Part shown: positions 53,335-63,319 of the stretch, piece after piece
Layout: every line of letters begins with the position of its first letter
How positions within the stretch are numbered: the stretch's first letter is position 1
DNA from: Planctomycetia bacterium
GTDB lineage: Bacteria > Planctomycetota > Phycisphaerae > UBA1845 > UTPLA1
Assembly (NCBI GenBank): GCA_015200345.1
Contig: CP054187.1
Location: forward strand, 1,596,470 to 1,660,469
Length of the DNA stretch: 64,000 nucleotides
Reading direction: 5' to 3'
Made by a program: the position numbers and the translations under genes
The notes under the pieces: generated by a model
What the model was told of the DNA's origin: nothing
The model's database searches: none
The model's input: the letters and a program-made list of their open reading frames with translations, nothing else

Positions 53335-54567
53335 ATGGCCGATCAACCTGAACCAACTCCAACCGCTCCGCGGCGCTCGCCCTGGTCGATGACCGGCGTG
53401 CTCACGTGGTCGTCCGCCGCGATGATCTTGCTGTGCGTCGGTGGCGGAATGCTCCGGCTTGTGGCGCATGTGCTCGACCCCGCGCCGCTCACGTCGGCAA
53501 TAGTCGCCGAGTTTATCCTGTGGATCGCCGTCGGCGCGATGGCGAGCGGGGTGCTGGCGGCGATGTCAACGATGATCGCGTTGCTGCGTGAAGTGCGGGA
53601 CGGGCTCGTGCGCGTCGAACGCTACCAGTACGAACTCGGCCAGCGCGCCCAGCGCGACGCCGCCGGCGAAGTCGCCAGGATGGACACGGTTTTCGGTGCG
53701 CAGCTCGAAGCACCGGTTGACGCGCCGCGCGATCCACCGCCCGATCCGACGCGAGACCGACCGGCCGTCGAGATTCCGTGGCGCGAGATCGTGCAGGCCC
53801 TTCACGACATCCGCGACTATACGCTCTTGTCTGACGAGCAGCGGCGCGAAAAGAAGGCGCACTACGACGAGCAGCAGTGGCGCCAGGGACGCGAGCGGCT
53901 CGAGTCGGCCCTGGCGGCGCACGATTTCAGCGCGGCGCGGCGCGTGGCGGAGGACCTGGCCCGGCGGTTCTCAAATCGTGCCGAGGCGGCGGCACTGCCC
54001 GGCGAAGTCGAGACCGCGCGCGAGCGATTCGAATCGAGCGACGTGGTCACGACGACGAAGCAGGTCAACGATCTCATCAATATTGCCGCGTGGCAGCGCG
54101 CCCGCGACGTGGCCCAGCAGCTTCAACAGCGGCATCCCGATTCCAGCGAAGCCCGGCAGCTCCTTCTGCGCATCGAGCGCGAGCACAACCTCGCACAGGG
54201 CGAGCAGCAACGACGAATGGCGGCGGAAGTCCAGCGATACGTCTCGCGCCGACGTTGGGAGGAAGCCCTCGCCGCCGCGAAAACCTTCATCGAGCGCTTC
54301 CCGCAAACCGCCGATGCCGAAGCCCTGCGCCTGCAATTGCCGACCCTCGAAACCAATGCCGAGATCGAACGACGCCAGCAACTCGAAGCCAGGATCATGG
54401 ACCTCGCTCGACACGGCCGCTACATCCAGGCGGTCGATCTCGCGCGGCAGGTGATCGCGCAATACCCCGGCAGTCCGCAGGCCGAAGCGTTGCGATCGCA
54501 GCTCGCGCGGCTGGAAGATCTCGCAAACAACCCCTCGGCCCCGCCCGCGCGCATCCGCCTGGAATGA
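53335..54567 (+). CDS. Membrane-anchored TPR/coiled-coil protein (hypothetical)
   Basis: A 410-residue protein with two transmembrane helices close to the N-terminus (about 22-46, LTWSSAAMILLCVGGGMLRL, and 55-82). The rest is a charged helical domain: a coiled-coil stretch (EVRDGLVRVERYQYELGQRAQ), then TPR-like units typical of cell envelope tetratricopeptide proteins (RAEAAALPGEV, RRWEEALAAAKTFIERFPQT, GRYIQAVDLARQVIAQYPGS). It resembles YbgF/tol-pal-type outer-membrane lipoprotein organisers only in the repeats. It is monocistronic. Confidence 0.75.
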   Translation: MADQPEPTPTAPRRSPWSMTGVLTWSSAAMILLCVGGGMLRLVAHVLDPAPLTSAIVAEFILWIAVGAMASGVLAAMSTMIALLREVRDGLVRVERYQYELGQRAQRDAAGEVARMDTVFGAQLEAPVDAPRDPPPDPTRDRPAVEIPWREIVQALHDIRDYTLLSDEQRREKKAHYDEQQWRQGRERLESALAAHDFSAARRVAEDLARRFSNRAEAAALPGEVETARERFESSDVVTTTKQVNDLINIAAWQRARDVAQQLQQRHPDSSEARQLLLRIEREHNLAQGEQQRRMAAEVQRYVSRRRWEEALAAAKTFIERFPQTADAEALRLQLPTLETNAEIERRQQLEARIMDLARHGRYIQAVDLARQVIAQYPGSPQAEALRSQLARLEDLANNPSAPPARIRLE

Positions 54568-54658
54568 TCGCGTTGATTCCGGCGGGGGGGCAGAACAGCA
54601 TGGCGCACCTTTCAAGTTCCTGGTGCATTCTTGGTGCGACAAAGACGCAATCTGTCGT

Positions 54659-55984
54659 TTACGGCTCACGGCTCATGGCCCTGCCCGCCACGAAACCCGT
54701 GCTCCAGGCCCATTGAAAGTTAAAGCCCCCGATGCGGCCGTCCACGTCGAGTATCTCACCGACCAGATACAGTCCCGGGCACTTGCGCGAGGCCATCGTG
54801 GCGGGGTCGATCTCATTCAGGGCCACACCGCCGGCCGTCACTTCGGCGTGGACAAAGCCGCGACTGTCCACAACCGGCAACGGCCACTGGTGCAGAGCAC
54901 GAATCAGCCGCCGGCGGACCTCGCGCGAAAGATGCGCAAGCGCGATGCGGCCATCCATGGAAAGCTCCGCCAGCACGGCATCGACGAGTCGCGCAGGCAG
55001 GCGCCGGCCCAGGGCGTTTCGCAGTTGGGTGCGCGGCTCGCGCACGGCGTGTTCAATCCAGCGCTGTTCTTCCGCCTCGAACGTGCCGGCGGTCCCGCGT
55101 GCGGTCGCGTCGGCCGGGAGCAGGTTGGCGGTGAGTTCGATGGGGCGGCCTTCCAGCGCGGCGCGATGCCAGATACGCGACACATCCATCGCTGCGGGGC
55201 CGCTGACTCCGAAGTGGGTCCACAGCATGGGACCGCGAACGCGCACGGGTTTCTCCCCCTGCACGCGGGCGGTGATCTCGACTTCGTGGGCGATGCCCGA
55301 TAGCCCCTTGTGAAAGCCGCCGCTCAAGACAAGCGGGGCGAGCGCGGGAGTCGTCGGCACGATCGTGTGTCCAAGGCTTTTGGCTATTTCGTAGCCGTGG
55401 CCGTCGCTGCCGGTCTTGGGCAGGGATTTCCCGCCGGTGGCCAGGACGACGCGCTGTGCGAGGACAGGGCCGCGCGATGTACCGATGCGAAATTCGCTCG
55501 CGCCGACGCCGGATTGCAGGCGATCGACGCGCTCCACGCGCGAGTCGGTTCGGATCCGCACGCCCAGCCGGCCGGCCTCGCGCAGCAAGGCATCGAGCAC
55601 CGTCCGCGCGGAGTTCGAATCGGGAAAGAGCTTGCCCCATTGCTCCTCGTGCAGCGCCACGCCCAGTTCGCGAAAAAACGCCGAGGCGTCGTTCTCGCTG
55701 AATGCGGCGAGAATCTTCTTCACCACCGGCCGGCTGGGGGCGTAGAAGTCTTCCGGCGTCACGCGCGCGTTGGTGACGTTGCAGCGGCCCCCACCGCTGA
55801 CGAGGATTTTCGCACCGAGCTTCTTCGCGCCGTCGAGGATCAGCACATCCAGGCGCGGCCGATGGCGCGCGGCGAAGATCGCGGTCGCCAGCCCCGCCGC
55901 GCCGCCGCCGATGATCGCCACGTCCGCGAGGGTCGCGGGCGGCATCAAGGGGTCACGTGAATCGGACGTTCCCGTGTCGTGCAT
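54659..55984 (-). CDS. NAD(P)/FAD-dependent oxidoreductase, BaiN/HI0933 family
   Basis: A 441-residue flavoprotein. The Rossmann fold begins ADVAIIGGGAAGLATAIFAA (about 20-39), followed by the family's KILVSGGGRCNVTNARV. A later LATGGKSLPKTGSDGHGYEIA and the C-terminal VGEILDVDGRIGGFNFQWAW complete the HI0933 signature. Members include a 3-dehydro-bile-acid reductase-like BaiN and YhiN; the substrate here is unknown. Monocistronic. Confidence 0.88.
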   Translation of the reverse strand: MHDTGTSDSRDPLMPPATLADVAIIGGGAAGLATAIFAARHRPRLDVLILDGAKKLGAKILVSGGGRCNVTNARVTPEDFYAPSRPVVKKILAAFSENDASAFFRELGVALHEEQWGKLFPDSNSARTVLDALLREAGRLGVRIRTDSRVERVDRLQSGVGASEFRIGTSRGPVLAQRVVLATGGKSLPKTGSDGHGYEIAKSLGHTIVPTTPALAPLVLSGGFHKGLSGIAHEVEITARVQGEKPVRVRGPMLWTHFGVSGPAAMDVSRIWHRAALEGRPIELTANLLPADATARGTAGTFEAEEQRWIEHAVREPRTQLRNALGRRLPARLVDAVLAELSMDGRIALAHLSREVRRRLIRALHQWPLPVVDSRGFVHAEVTAGGVALNEIDPATMASRKCPGLYLVGEILDVDGRIGGFNFQWAWSTGFVAGRAMSREP

Positions 55985-56165
55985 CGCCGCATCGTAGCCG
56001 CCGGCTGAAGCGCTTCAATTCACCGACCGCCGGCTCGGGATCGTCGCCGCACAACGTACCTTCAAACCGATCCGGGGCGTATCGCCCCGGTGAACGGTGC
56101 AACACGCCCCGGATTAACGTTTCGATGCACGACGCGGGAATTCGCCGAAGGCGGCTCCGCCCCGA

Positions 56166-56639
56166 TCAGCAGGGCTTGGAGAACGCCGCCTTCATCCGGT
56201 CCAGCATCTGGTCCGGCGGCACATCCTCGACATGCGTCGCGATCGACCAGCGGTGGCCGAACGGATCCTTCACCTTGGCGAAGCGATCGCCCCAGAACAT
56301 GTTGGTCGGCGGCATCATCGACTCGGCGCCCGCGCCGACGGCCCGTTTGTGCGCGGCGTCGACGTCCTCGACGTACAGGTGAATCGTGACCGGCGAATTG
56401 TTCAGCGCGAGCGGCGAGACGACGCCCATGTCCGGGCACTCTTCGCCCATCATGATGACGGAATTGCCGATCATCATTTCCGCGTGCATGACGCTCTTGC
56501 CGTCGGGTCCGGGCATGCGATACATCTCCTCGGCCCCGAACGCCTTCTTGTAGAAATCAAGCGCCGCACCGGTGTTCTTCAGCGTGAGGTAGGGCGTGAC
56601 CGTGTGATGCCCTTCCGGAATCGGATTGACGTGCGCCAT
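56166..56639 (-). CDS. Glyoxalase/bleomycin-resistance (PhnB-like VOC) family protein
   Basis: A 157-residue VOC-fold protein, PhnB type. Characteristic are the opening TVTPYLTLKNTGAALDFYKK and the end DPFGHRWSIATHVEDV. Two beta-alpha-beta-beta modules bind a metal in many relatives; substrates vary widely. The ATG at 56639 has GGAG seven bases upstream, whereas the more distal frame lacks one. Confidence 0.85.
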   Translation of the reverse strand: MAHVNPIPEGHHTVTPYLTLKNTGAALDFYKKAFGAEEMYRMPGPDGKSVMHAEMMIGNSVIMMGEECPDMGVVSPLALNNSPVTIHLYVEDVDAAHKRAVGAGAESMMPPTNMFWGDRFAKVKDPFGHRWSIATHVEDVPPDQMLDRMKAAFSKPC

Positions 56640-56866
56640 GAACATGCTCCTTTGATTGAGAAAAAGGGGTGGATTTCGCGGCAACGACGAACAGGCCGCC
56701 CATGCCGCTTCAGCTCGCTTGGACGATTGTCGCACAAATCGTCACCCAACTCAATGCGGCCGGCCCCGCAGCCGCGACCGACCGAACCCGCCTGTGCAGA
56801 CGGTTTTCCGCGCTTGCAAGATCGGCTATCATCCGATCATTGCGACCCTTACCGGAGTATTGAGAC

Positions 56867-57967
56867 ATGATTCGACCCTCCACGCGGCCGCTCTTCGCAA
56901 TCATCCTGCTGACTCTGACGTCGTGCGCGCCGGGCCAGTCGCGCGAGTCGGTGCAAGGATCGGCTGGGAGGTCCGGCGGCGCGGTGTTTTCGCCGGTATC
57001 CGCCGATGCAAAACCGGCAGCAGATCAAGTTCTCCTCGCGCCGCGATACGTGGCCGGACACTCGGATTACATCGAGTTCAAACAGGATGTCACGCAGACG
57101 CAGTCCGAGCGCGGCGCGCCGGACGTGACCGCGGGGTTGAAGCGCCTGTACGGCATGATCCGCCGGGTCGAGTCGGTTTCACAAGACGGCGTGACGCTGA
57201 CGCTGACGCTCGATCGCGCGATGCACGAGAAATGGAGCATGTACCTCCGCCGCTGGTACGATTCCGATCGCCACGACAACACCGACGAGCTGCCGATTCT
57301 CTCGCGCGCCCTGAACATCGTGCTACGCCGCGTGTTTCAGTTCCAACTGAACAAGCGGCTCGAGGTCGTGGACGTGCAGGTCCCCGACGATATCGACAAG
57401 GCATTGATTGAGACGCAGGACGGTTTCTTCGCGCCGGAAGTTCGGCGCGATTTCAGCGCGCAGCGGCTCAAGATCAATTGGATCCTCATGCCCGGGGCCC
57501 TTTATGCCAACAAGCCGGTCAAGGTCGGCGATACATGGACCAACACGGTGGAGGACCAGCTTCCCCTGCAAGGCCCGGCGCGCATGCTCTTCGAATGCAA
57601 GCTGGAAAAGCTCGAGGGCGAGCCGGGAACGCGACTCGCCACGGTTTCCTTCAAGGGCGCGCTCCAACTGACGGGCGATCTGAACAAACTTGACCGCTAC
57701 GCGCGCTCCTACCAGAGCGAGTGGGACGGCGTCGCAACGTTTGATGAAGCCCGGCGTGAATTCACGCGCCGCATTCAACAGACCCGCACGCGGTTCATGT
57801 TCGCCGGACAATCAGCCGATCCCAAGACCCCGCCTCCGGATCAATTGCTCTACGTGAAAGTGGATCAGTCCTATCGCGTCACGACGCTTGATGAACGTCT
57901 CGCCGAACAAAAGGCCCTCGCGGCGGCCTCCCAACCCAGGCCGACCAGCCAGCCGGCCGGCGGCTGA
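56867..57967 (+). CDS. Exported lipoprotein-like hypothetical protein
   Basis: A 366-residue protein with a lipobox (LTLTSC, Cys near residue 20) followed by a mature domain with alternating beta strands. The phrase VKVGDTWTNTVEDQL (about residue 220) is typical of a family of exported planctomycete proteins with beta-sandwich repeats. The role is unknown. The C-terminus is Ala/Pro-rich. Confidence 0.7.
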   Translation: MIRPSTRPLFAIILLTLTSCAPGQSRESVQGSAGRSGGAVFSPVSADAKPAADQVLLAPRYVAGHSDYIEFKQDVTQTQSERGAPDVTAGLKRLYGMIRRVESVSQDGVTLTLTLDRAMHEKWSMYLRRWYDSDRHDNTDELPILSRALNIVLRRVFQFQLNKRLEVVDVQVPDDIDKALIETQDGFFAPEVRRDFSAQRLKINWILMPGALYANKPVKVGDTWTNTVEDQLPLQGPARMLFECKLEKLEGEPGTRLATVSFKGALQLTGDLNKLDRYARSYQSEWDGVATFDEARREFTRRIQQTRTRFMFAGQSADPKTPPPDQLLYVKVDQSYRVTTLDERLAEQKALAAASQPRPTSQPAGG

Positions 57968-58025
57968 TGCCCCCTCTTCGGCACTCATTATGTCTACACG
58001 GGTGTTTTTATGAGGCAACGCGGCG

Positions 58026-59405
58026 TCAGGAGCCGGTCAGGACCCGCTCGGTGAACTCGGCGACATCGATCCCGTCGAGTACGCCGTCAGAATTGAAATC
58101 GAGAAACCACGGCGGCGCGTTCGGATCGGATACCAGGTAAATCCGGACGAATTCGGCGATATCCAGACCGTCGATCTTTCCGTCCACCATTAAGTCCGCC
58201 GCCTCGGACACCCGCAGGACCACATCGGGGCTGTGGGCGCCGGCGAGATTGACCCCGCGAATCCAAAGCTCCGACGGGATCACCGGCGCGGTCCAGATGT
58301 ACTCCATCGGATTCTCGCCCTCGATCACCCCCGCATCGGCGAACGAGACCCAGCCTCCACCGTTGACATTCGCCTCAAACCGAACCCACTCGAACATGTT
58401 GTGCTTGAGGGTGATCGTCACCTGGTCCGCCTGGCCCGAGACCGCCGCTTCCACATTGTTCAGCGGGTAGTTCACGCTCAAGTCATCCATGGATACGACC
58501 GGTCGATTCATGCCATACGCGTTGTTCATGAAATCGTCATTGCAGACGAAGAAGAACGGCGCCGGCCCGGCATAGCTCTTGTTTTGCAGGGTTTTGGTCG
58601 AAACGATGAAATGCTCGAAGTAACCGTTCCACCACCATTCGTAGTAGTACGGCGGCAAGGGCGAGCGATTCACCAGGCTCGGCATGAAGATTAGCGGCGG
58701 AGCGGGAATGGCCTGCCATTGACCGTCAACATTTTCCAGTTGGATCATGTCCGCCACGTCGAAATGGTGCAGCTCACGACTGCCTAAGGGCCCCAGGGCT
58801 TCGTGCTCGATCCAGTTGTTGCCCTTCGGGAAAAAGAAGACCCATCGGTTGTATCGCGTCGAGAACATCTCCATGCACACGTCGGCGTTCAATTCATCGG
58901 TGATCCCGTTGGTGAGCCGCGCGGGGATGCCGTGCGCCTGGGCCAATCCGACGGCGGCCGCCGAGATATCGCCGCAGCTCCAAACCATCAAATCACCAAA
59001 GACCTCGTTCATGGCGATGATCGGCAGCGCTCGATACTCGTTGCTGACCACCGAGCTGATTCCGTCCCAGTGAAAATGATTCGAGGTGAAGTGAATGATC
59101 GCTTTCATCATGTCCCATTCGCGATCTTTCCAATCGAGGGACATGTTTACGTCAGCGAAGATGCCGCGCATCGCAGCATATTCGCGAAGCCAGGGCATGT
59201 CGTTGTCGCCGGGCTGCGAATCAAACTCGTACCCGTGCATCTGGTAGGGATAAGCCGCATCGTCAACGACCTGTCCGTTCGAGAGGATCTCCCAGACTAA
59301 CTCGGAACGGGCCGGTGCGGTCGCCAGCGCAACCGTGAAAAGCAACAGGGCGCCCAGACCGCCTCGGGGCGCGCACCGGCGCAAAATGGTCGTTTTCCAT
59401 CGCAT
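58026..59405 (-). CDS. Secreted transglutaminase-like protein with C-terminal dockerin module
   Basis: A 459-residue exported protein. A signal sequence covers about residues 17-33 (LGALLLFTVALATAPARS). The middle resembles a transglutaminase core: SCGDISAAAVGLAQAHGIPAR with Cys144 in the nucleophile position. The usual second motif HxWxE reads DVCMEMFSTRYNRWVFFFP, so the catalytic His and Asp seem to be missing. The C-terminal 60 residues are a dockerin-like pair of calcium loops (MVDGKIDGLDIAEFVRIYL and NSDGVLDGIDVAEFTERVL). Start ATG 59405 has GGAGG seven bases upstream. It is probably an extracellular or cell-surface protein without enzymatic activity (inference). Confidence 0.75.
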   Translation of the reverse strand: MRWKTTILRRCAPRGGLGALLLFTVALATAPARSELVWEILSNGQVVDDAAYPYQMHGYEFDSQPGDNDMPWLREYAAMRGIFADVNMSLDWKDREWDMMKAIIHFTSNHFHWDGISSVVSNEYRALPIIAMNEVFGDLMVWSCGDISAAAVGLAQAHGIPARLTNGITDELNADVCMEMFSTRYNRWVFFFPKGNNWIEHEALGPLGSRELHHFDVADMIQLENVDGQWQAIPAPPLIFMPSLVNRSPLPPYYYEWWWNGYFEHFIVSTKTLQNKSYAGPAPFFFVCNDDFMNNAYGMNRPVVSMDDLSVNYPLNNVEAAVSGQADQVTITLKHNMFEWVRFEANVNGGGWVSFADAGVIEGENPMEYIWTAPVIPSELWIRGVNLAGAHSPDVVLRVSEAADLMVDGKIDGLDIAEFVRIYLVSDPNAPPWFLDFNSDGVLDGIDVAEFTERVLTGS

Positions 59406-59693
59406 GCCCCACCCTCCACGAATTCGAGCCGTTGCAACCGCTGCCTGGCGGTGATAGCCGACGAATCCCCCATTTCGCAATCCGGCAACGCTTGTGCAGG
59501 TTTGAGGTTGGATCCTTGCAGGCAAGCCCGCCGGGATTCAGCCTGTTCTGAATTCACTCCACACATGTTAAGATAGTTCAAAACCAGGGCACAAAACAAT
59601 CTCTATCCGGGGATTTTTGTGCGGAAATCAGCGGGAATGCTCGCGGCCGCGCCATCCGGGCGCTGCGGTGGCCCTATCCAGGAGTTCGATGGC

Positions 59694-60341
59694 ATGGCAT
59701 GGCAGGCATTGGATCGAATTACCCCTGTTATTGACACCGAGGCCGGACCCGTTCTGAACGAGGCCGTTCGCGACAAAATTCGATCGTTTTTCCCCCGATA
59801 CGAGACCAAACGCGCGGCATTGCTGCCCGCCTTGCACATCGTGCAGGACGCGCTGGGGCATGTCAGCTACGCGGCCATGCTGGAAATCGCGCACGTGTTG
59901 GAAATTCCCCCCAGTGCCGTGATGGATACCCTTAGCTTCTACACTCACTTCTGGGACCATCACAAAGGGAAAAAGGTGATCGTGCTCTGTCGCAGCCTGT
60001 CGTGCCAGCTTTTGGGCGCCGATGCTGTTCTGGCGACACTCAAAGATCAATTGCAGATTGATGAACACGGTACCACCGCGGATGGCCAGTACAGCCTCCT
60101 CACCGAAGAATGCCTGGCCGCCTGCGATCACGGGCCTTGCATGCTGATCAACGAAAAACTGCATAAAAAGGTAAAACCCGACGACGTCGCGAAGATACTC
60201 AAGGACCCCAAGAACGATCAGATCGCCTGTGAACGTTCCGATCTGTTTGACCGGCCGGCGGCGGCGACCGGACCGGAACAGGCCGTTCCCGACCTGCCGA
60301 CGACTTCCGATGTCAACGAAATGAAACGCGCCGGTCACTGA
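59694..60341 (+). CDS. nuoE: NADH-quinone oxidoreductase subunit E
   Basis: A 215-residue protein matching NuoE, the 24-kDa subunit that carries the N1a [2Fe-2S] cluster in complex I. Cluster ligands are Cys99 and Cys104 (CRSLSC) and Cys140 and Cys144 (CLAAC). The helical N-terminus (LPALHIVQDALGHVSYAAM) and IPPSAVMDTLSFYTHF are typical. The ATG at 59694 has AGGAG nine bases upstream; a GTG at 59619 and an ATG at 59637 would extend it. nuoF follows after two unrelated membrane protein genes, an unusual spacing for a nuo operon. The C-terminal tail is longer than usual and ends in a disordered stretch. Confidence 0.92.
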   Translation: MAWQALDRITPVIDTEAGPVLNEAVRDKIRSFFPRYETKRAALLPALHIVQDALGHVSYAAMLEIAHVLEIPPSAVMDTLSFYTHFWDHHKGKKVIVLCRSLSCQLLGADAVLATLKDQLQIDEHGTTADGQYSLLTEECLAACDHGPCMLINEKLHKKVKPDDVAKILKDPKNDQIACERSDLFDRPAAATGPEQAVPDLPTTSDVNEMKRAGH

Positions 60342-60386
60342 CGTCACGAACACATCCCGCGTCGCAGGTTCTGTATCTGGCCAACC

Positions 60387-61940
60387 ATGTCCTTCACCGG
60401 GCTTGAGCCTGACCGATTCACGCCACCCCGCGAGCCGCTTTCGACGGTGCTGGGCGCGCTGGCGCTGATGACGCTCGCCGTGTTTCTGATCCTCTCGCCC
60501 ATCCTCCATCTGTCCGACTGGAGCGCGCCCATCACGAATCTCAACGTCCTCGAGGCCGTGGCGTGGCGCGAGGGAAGGCTGCACCTCTCGACCCCGCTCG
60601 GTCAAGACCCGCGTTATCGCCCGACGGATACCGCCTTCGTGAACGGCCGCGTCTACAACATCTTCCCTCCCTTCATGTCGTTTTTCAGCTATGCGGCGCT
60701 GACGCTCCAGAGCTGGCAAGGCTTCGACGACGCCTTGGCCCGCGAGGCCGCCGATCCGGGGACCTCGGCGATTTACGCACCGTGGTACGTCTTGCTGGTT
60801 TTCTGGCCGTTGCCGATCGCCGCCTTCTGGGCGGCGCGCGAATCGATTCTCGCCGCGCAGCGCCCCGGGCCGCTCGCCGGATCAACGGGATGCCCATCAC
60901 CACCAACGCTCACGCCGAGCATCGGCGCCGCGCTGATCGCGGCCTATTGGATGCTGGGCACGCCGCTGACGCGACTTTTATATAATTGTCAAACTGCTGC
61001 CACCAACGAACTGAACCACGTGCTCGCCGGCACCGGGCTGCTGCTCGTCGCCGGTGATCTCGTCCACCGGCGACGGATGTGGATCGCCGCCGTCGGGCTG
61101 ATCTGGGCCATGTGGTCACGCCAGCTCACCGTCTTCTACCTCCTCGCGCTGCTCGGACTGGTCTGGAGCGCGTGGCGCACCCGGAAACAAGGCCGCTCGA
61201 CGGCTCGCGGATCGAATCCGTCTCCTTCGCTCGAATCGCCGGCCGTCGCTGCAAACCCCGCCCAATCCCAATCACTCCTGATGCCGGAGTATGCCTCTGC
61301 GTCGACCGTCGTCGCGACGCCGCTGCCATCCCCCATTCAGGACGCGCCGACCGATCCCGCGCGCATCGTCCGGCGTGGACTGATTGCCGCGCTGCTCGTC
61401 ATCATTGTCGGCGGCGGTGCCCTTGCCACGCTCAACACACTCAAGTTCGGTCACCCTTTCGACACCGGTTATGCCGCGATCTACGCCGGCCGCGAGAAAG
61501 ACCTTTACGCCAAACGCTACCTGCGCTACCAGAAGCTCTTCGACGTGCGGTTCCTGCCGGAAAACTTTTACTGGATGAATCTCGCTCCGCCCACCATCGA
61601 AGTCCGCCGCATGACCGCCATCATCAGCGGCGAGGGTGACGGCACCGCCCTCTGGATCACGTCGCCCCTGCTGCTGCTGGTCCTGATCGCCGCTCGATCC
61701 TGGTGGCGCGATCCCGCGCGACGCGCCCTGATGCTGGCGTCGTTCGTGGTCGTCTTCGGATTTCTCTGCTACCACAACACCGGATCGCTCCAGCGCGGGT
61801 TTCATCGCTTTTCGATGGATGTCGTACCCATCTGGCTCATCGTCATCGCACCGTACGCCGTGACGCGCCGCGCCCTGCCTTTTACACTTGCCTGCCTGGC
61901 GTACAGCACACTCTACTTTCACTTTCTATGCCGCAACTGA
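60387..61940 (+). CDS. Polytopic membrane protein, first of two tandem paralogues in the nuo operon
   Basis: A 517-residue protein with about nine to ten hydrophobic helices and a Pro/Ser-rich low-complexity stretch (about 268-320). It shares with the next gene several blocks: VYNIFPPFMSFFSYAA (residue about 90), LNHVLAGTGLLLVAGDLVHR, WAMWSRQLTVFYLLALLGL and LNTLKFGHPFDTGY. The overall layout recalls GT-C-type glycosyltransferases (PMT/GT87), but no acidic catalytic motif is convincing. It lies 45 bases after nuoE and overlaps the next gene by 13 bases. Confidence 0.8.
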   Translation: MSFTGLEPDRFTPPREPLSTVLGALALMTLAVFLILSPILHLSDWSAPITNLNVLEAVAWREGRLHLSTPLGQDPRYRPTDTAFVNGRVYNIFPPFMSFFSYAALTLQSWQGFDDALAREAADPGTSAIYAPWYVLLVFWPLPIAAFWAARESILAAQRPGPLAGSTGCPSPPTLTPSIGAALIAAYWMLGTPLTRLLYNCQTAATNELNHVLAGTGLLLVAGDLVHRRRMWIAAVGLIWAMWSRQLTVFYLLALLGLVWSAWRTRKQGRSTARGSNPSPSLESPAVAANPAQSQSLLMPEYASASTVVATPLPSPIQDAPTDPARIVRRGLIAALLVIIVGGGALATLNTLKFGHPFDTGYAAIYAGREKDLYAKRYLRYQKLFDVRFLPENFYWMNLAPPTIEVRRMTAIISGEGDGTALWITSPLLLLVLIAARSWWRDPARRALMLASFVVVFGFLCYHNTGSLQRGFHRFSMDVVPIWLIVIAPYAVTRRALPFTLACLAYSTLYFHFLCRN

Positions 61941-63319
61941 CGACCGCACCCGAGCAGCCCCTCTCGCCGCCGAACGCGCCCGATCCGCCGGCGCGCCGCA
62001 CGCCGAACGACCGCGCCCAATCCCTCGGGGTCTTTCTGCTTTTGGTCGTCGCCATCCTTCTGGTCGCCGGAAAAAAACTTCAACTGTCTCAATGGTCCGC
62101 CTCCGCCGACGACAACGCCGCCATCGCCGAGGCCATGGCCTGGCGCGCCGGCCGGCTCGACCTCCCCCACGAAGGCCGCGACGCCGCCGTCGATCGCATG
62201 CACGATACGGCCTGGTACAACAACAAGGTCTACAACATCTTTCCGCCGCTGATGGCTTTCTTAAGCTATGCCGCCGCTCCATTGAACCAGGCACTCTCCG
62301 GCCGGCCTGACTTTTGGCAACCGATGCTTTACGCGCTGCTCGCCTTCGGTCCGCTTCCGTTGCTGGGCTTCCTGGTGTTCCGTCGCGCCACGAACTCGGA
62401 TTGGCGGGGCGCATTGATTACGCTCGTCTGGATCGCCGGCTCACCGCTTCTCCCCGCGCTGGGCGAAGCACGCGGCGCTTACCTCGGCTCGCTCAATCAC
62501 GTCTTCTCGCAGACCGGCCTGCTCCTCTTGCTCTGGGATGTCCTCGGAAAACGCCGAATCTGGCTCGGATTGATCGGTCTCGCCGTCGCGGTCTGGAGCC
62601 GGCAGATGACCGCGCTCTATGCCCCCGCGCTCCTCTGGGCCGCATGGCGCGGGCCGGCAGATGCGCGCGGTTTCTCGCGAAACAAGCGCGCCTTCGGGAC
62701 GATACTCGGGCTTGCGATGATTGCCGCACCACTGCTTACTCTCAACTACCTCAAATTCGGCAACCCCCTGCAATTCGGCTACGGCTACATTTACGAAAAC
62801 CGGCCCTCTGGTTACGTCGAGGATCGCTTCCGCGCCCACGGGGTCTTCTCGCACCATTTCATTCCCGAGAACGCATACTACCAGTTCGTCGCACCGCCAC
62901 GCGTCGCCCTCGGACTGGATGGCCTCCACGTCAGCGAGACGAACAACATCGGCACAGGAATTGTCTGGACGACGCCCATCGTGCTCTGGCTCTTGATCGC
63001 ACTGCCTCGTTGCCTCGCGCAGGCTCCCGCTCGCATCGCGCTCCTGTGCAGCCTCGCAGTCATGCTCGGCGACCTGTGCTATCACAGCCCCGGCTTCCTC
63101 CAGAGCGGCTACAGCCGCTTCGCGATGGACTACCTGCCCGTTTGGCTGGTTCTCGCGGCGCCCTGCATGTTCGACCCGCCACCCAACCGGCAGACCGACC
63201 GCTGCGACTCGGCATGGGGCTGGCGAAACTGGCTGACGGCCGCCTGTGTTGCGTGGAGCCTCTTTTACTTCCAAACTATCACCCCCGACGCGTATTTCCG
63301 TGGAGTGGTCGGAGGCTAA
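61928..63319 (+). CDS. Polytopic membrane protein, second tandem paralogue in the nuo operon
   Basis: A 463-residue relative of the preceding protein: KVYNIFPPLMAFLSYAAAP, LNHVFSQTGLLLLLWDVLGK, AVWSRQMTALYAPALLWAAW and LNYLKFGNPLQFGYGYIY line up with it. It lacks the low-complexity insert. About ten membrane helices are predicted by eye. The ATG at 61928 overlaps the end of the first paralogue. nuoF starts directly after its stop (TAAATG), so all these genes are probably translated from one mRNA. The function is unknown. Confidence 0.8.
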   Translation: MPQLTTAPEQPLSPPNAPDPPARRTPNDRAQSLGVFLLLVVAILLVAGKKLQLSQWSASADDNAAIAEAMAWRAGRLDLPHEGRDAAVDRMHDTAWYNNKVYNIFPPLMAFLSYAAAPLNQALSGRPDFWQPMLYALLAFGPLPLLGFLVFRRATNSDWRGALITLVWIAGSPLLPALGEARGAYLGSLNHVFSQTGLLLLLWDVLGKRRIWLGLIGLAVAVWSRQMTALYAPALLWAAWRGPADARGFSRNKRAFGTILGLAMIAAPLLTLNYLKFGNPLQFGYGYIYENRPSGYVEDRFRAHGVFSHHFIPENAYYQFVAPPRVALGLDGLHVSETNNIGTGIVWTTPIVLWLLIALPRCLAQAPARIALLCSLAVMLGDLCYHSPGFLQSGYSRFAMDYLPVWLVLAAPCMFDPPPNRQTDRCDSAWGWRNWLTAACVAWSLFYFQTITPDAYFRGVVGG

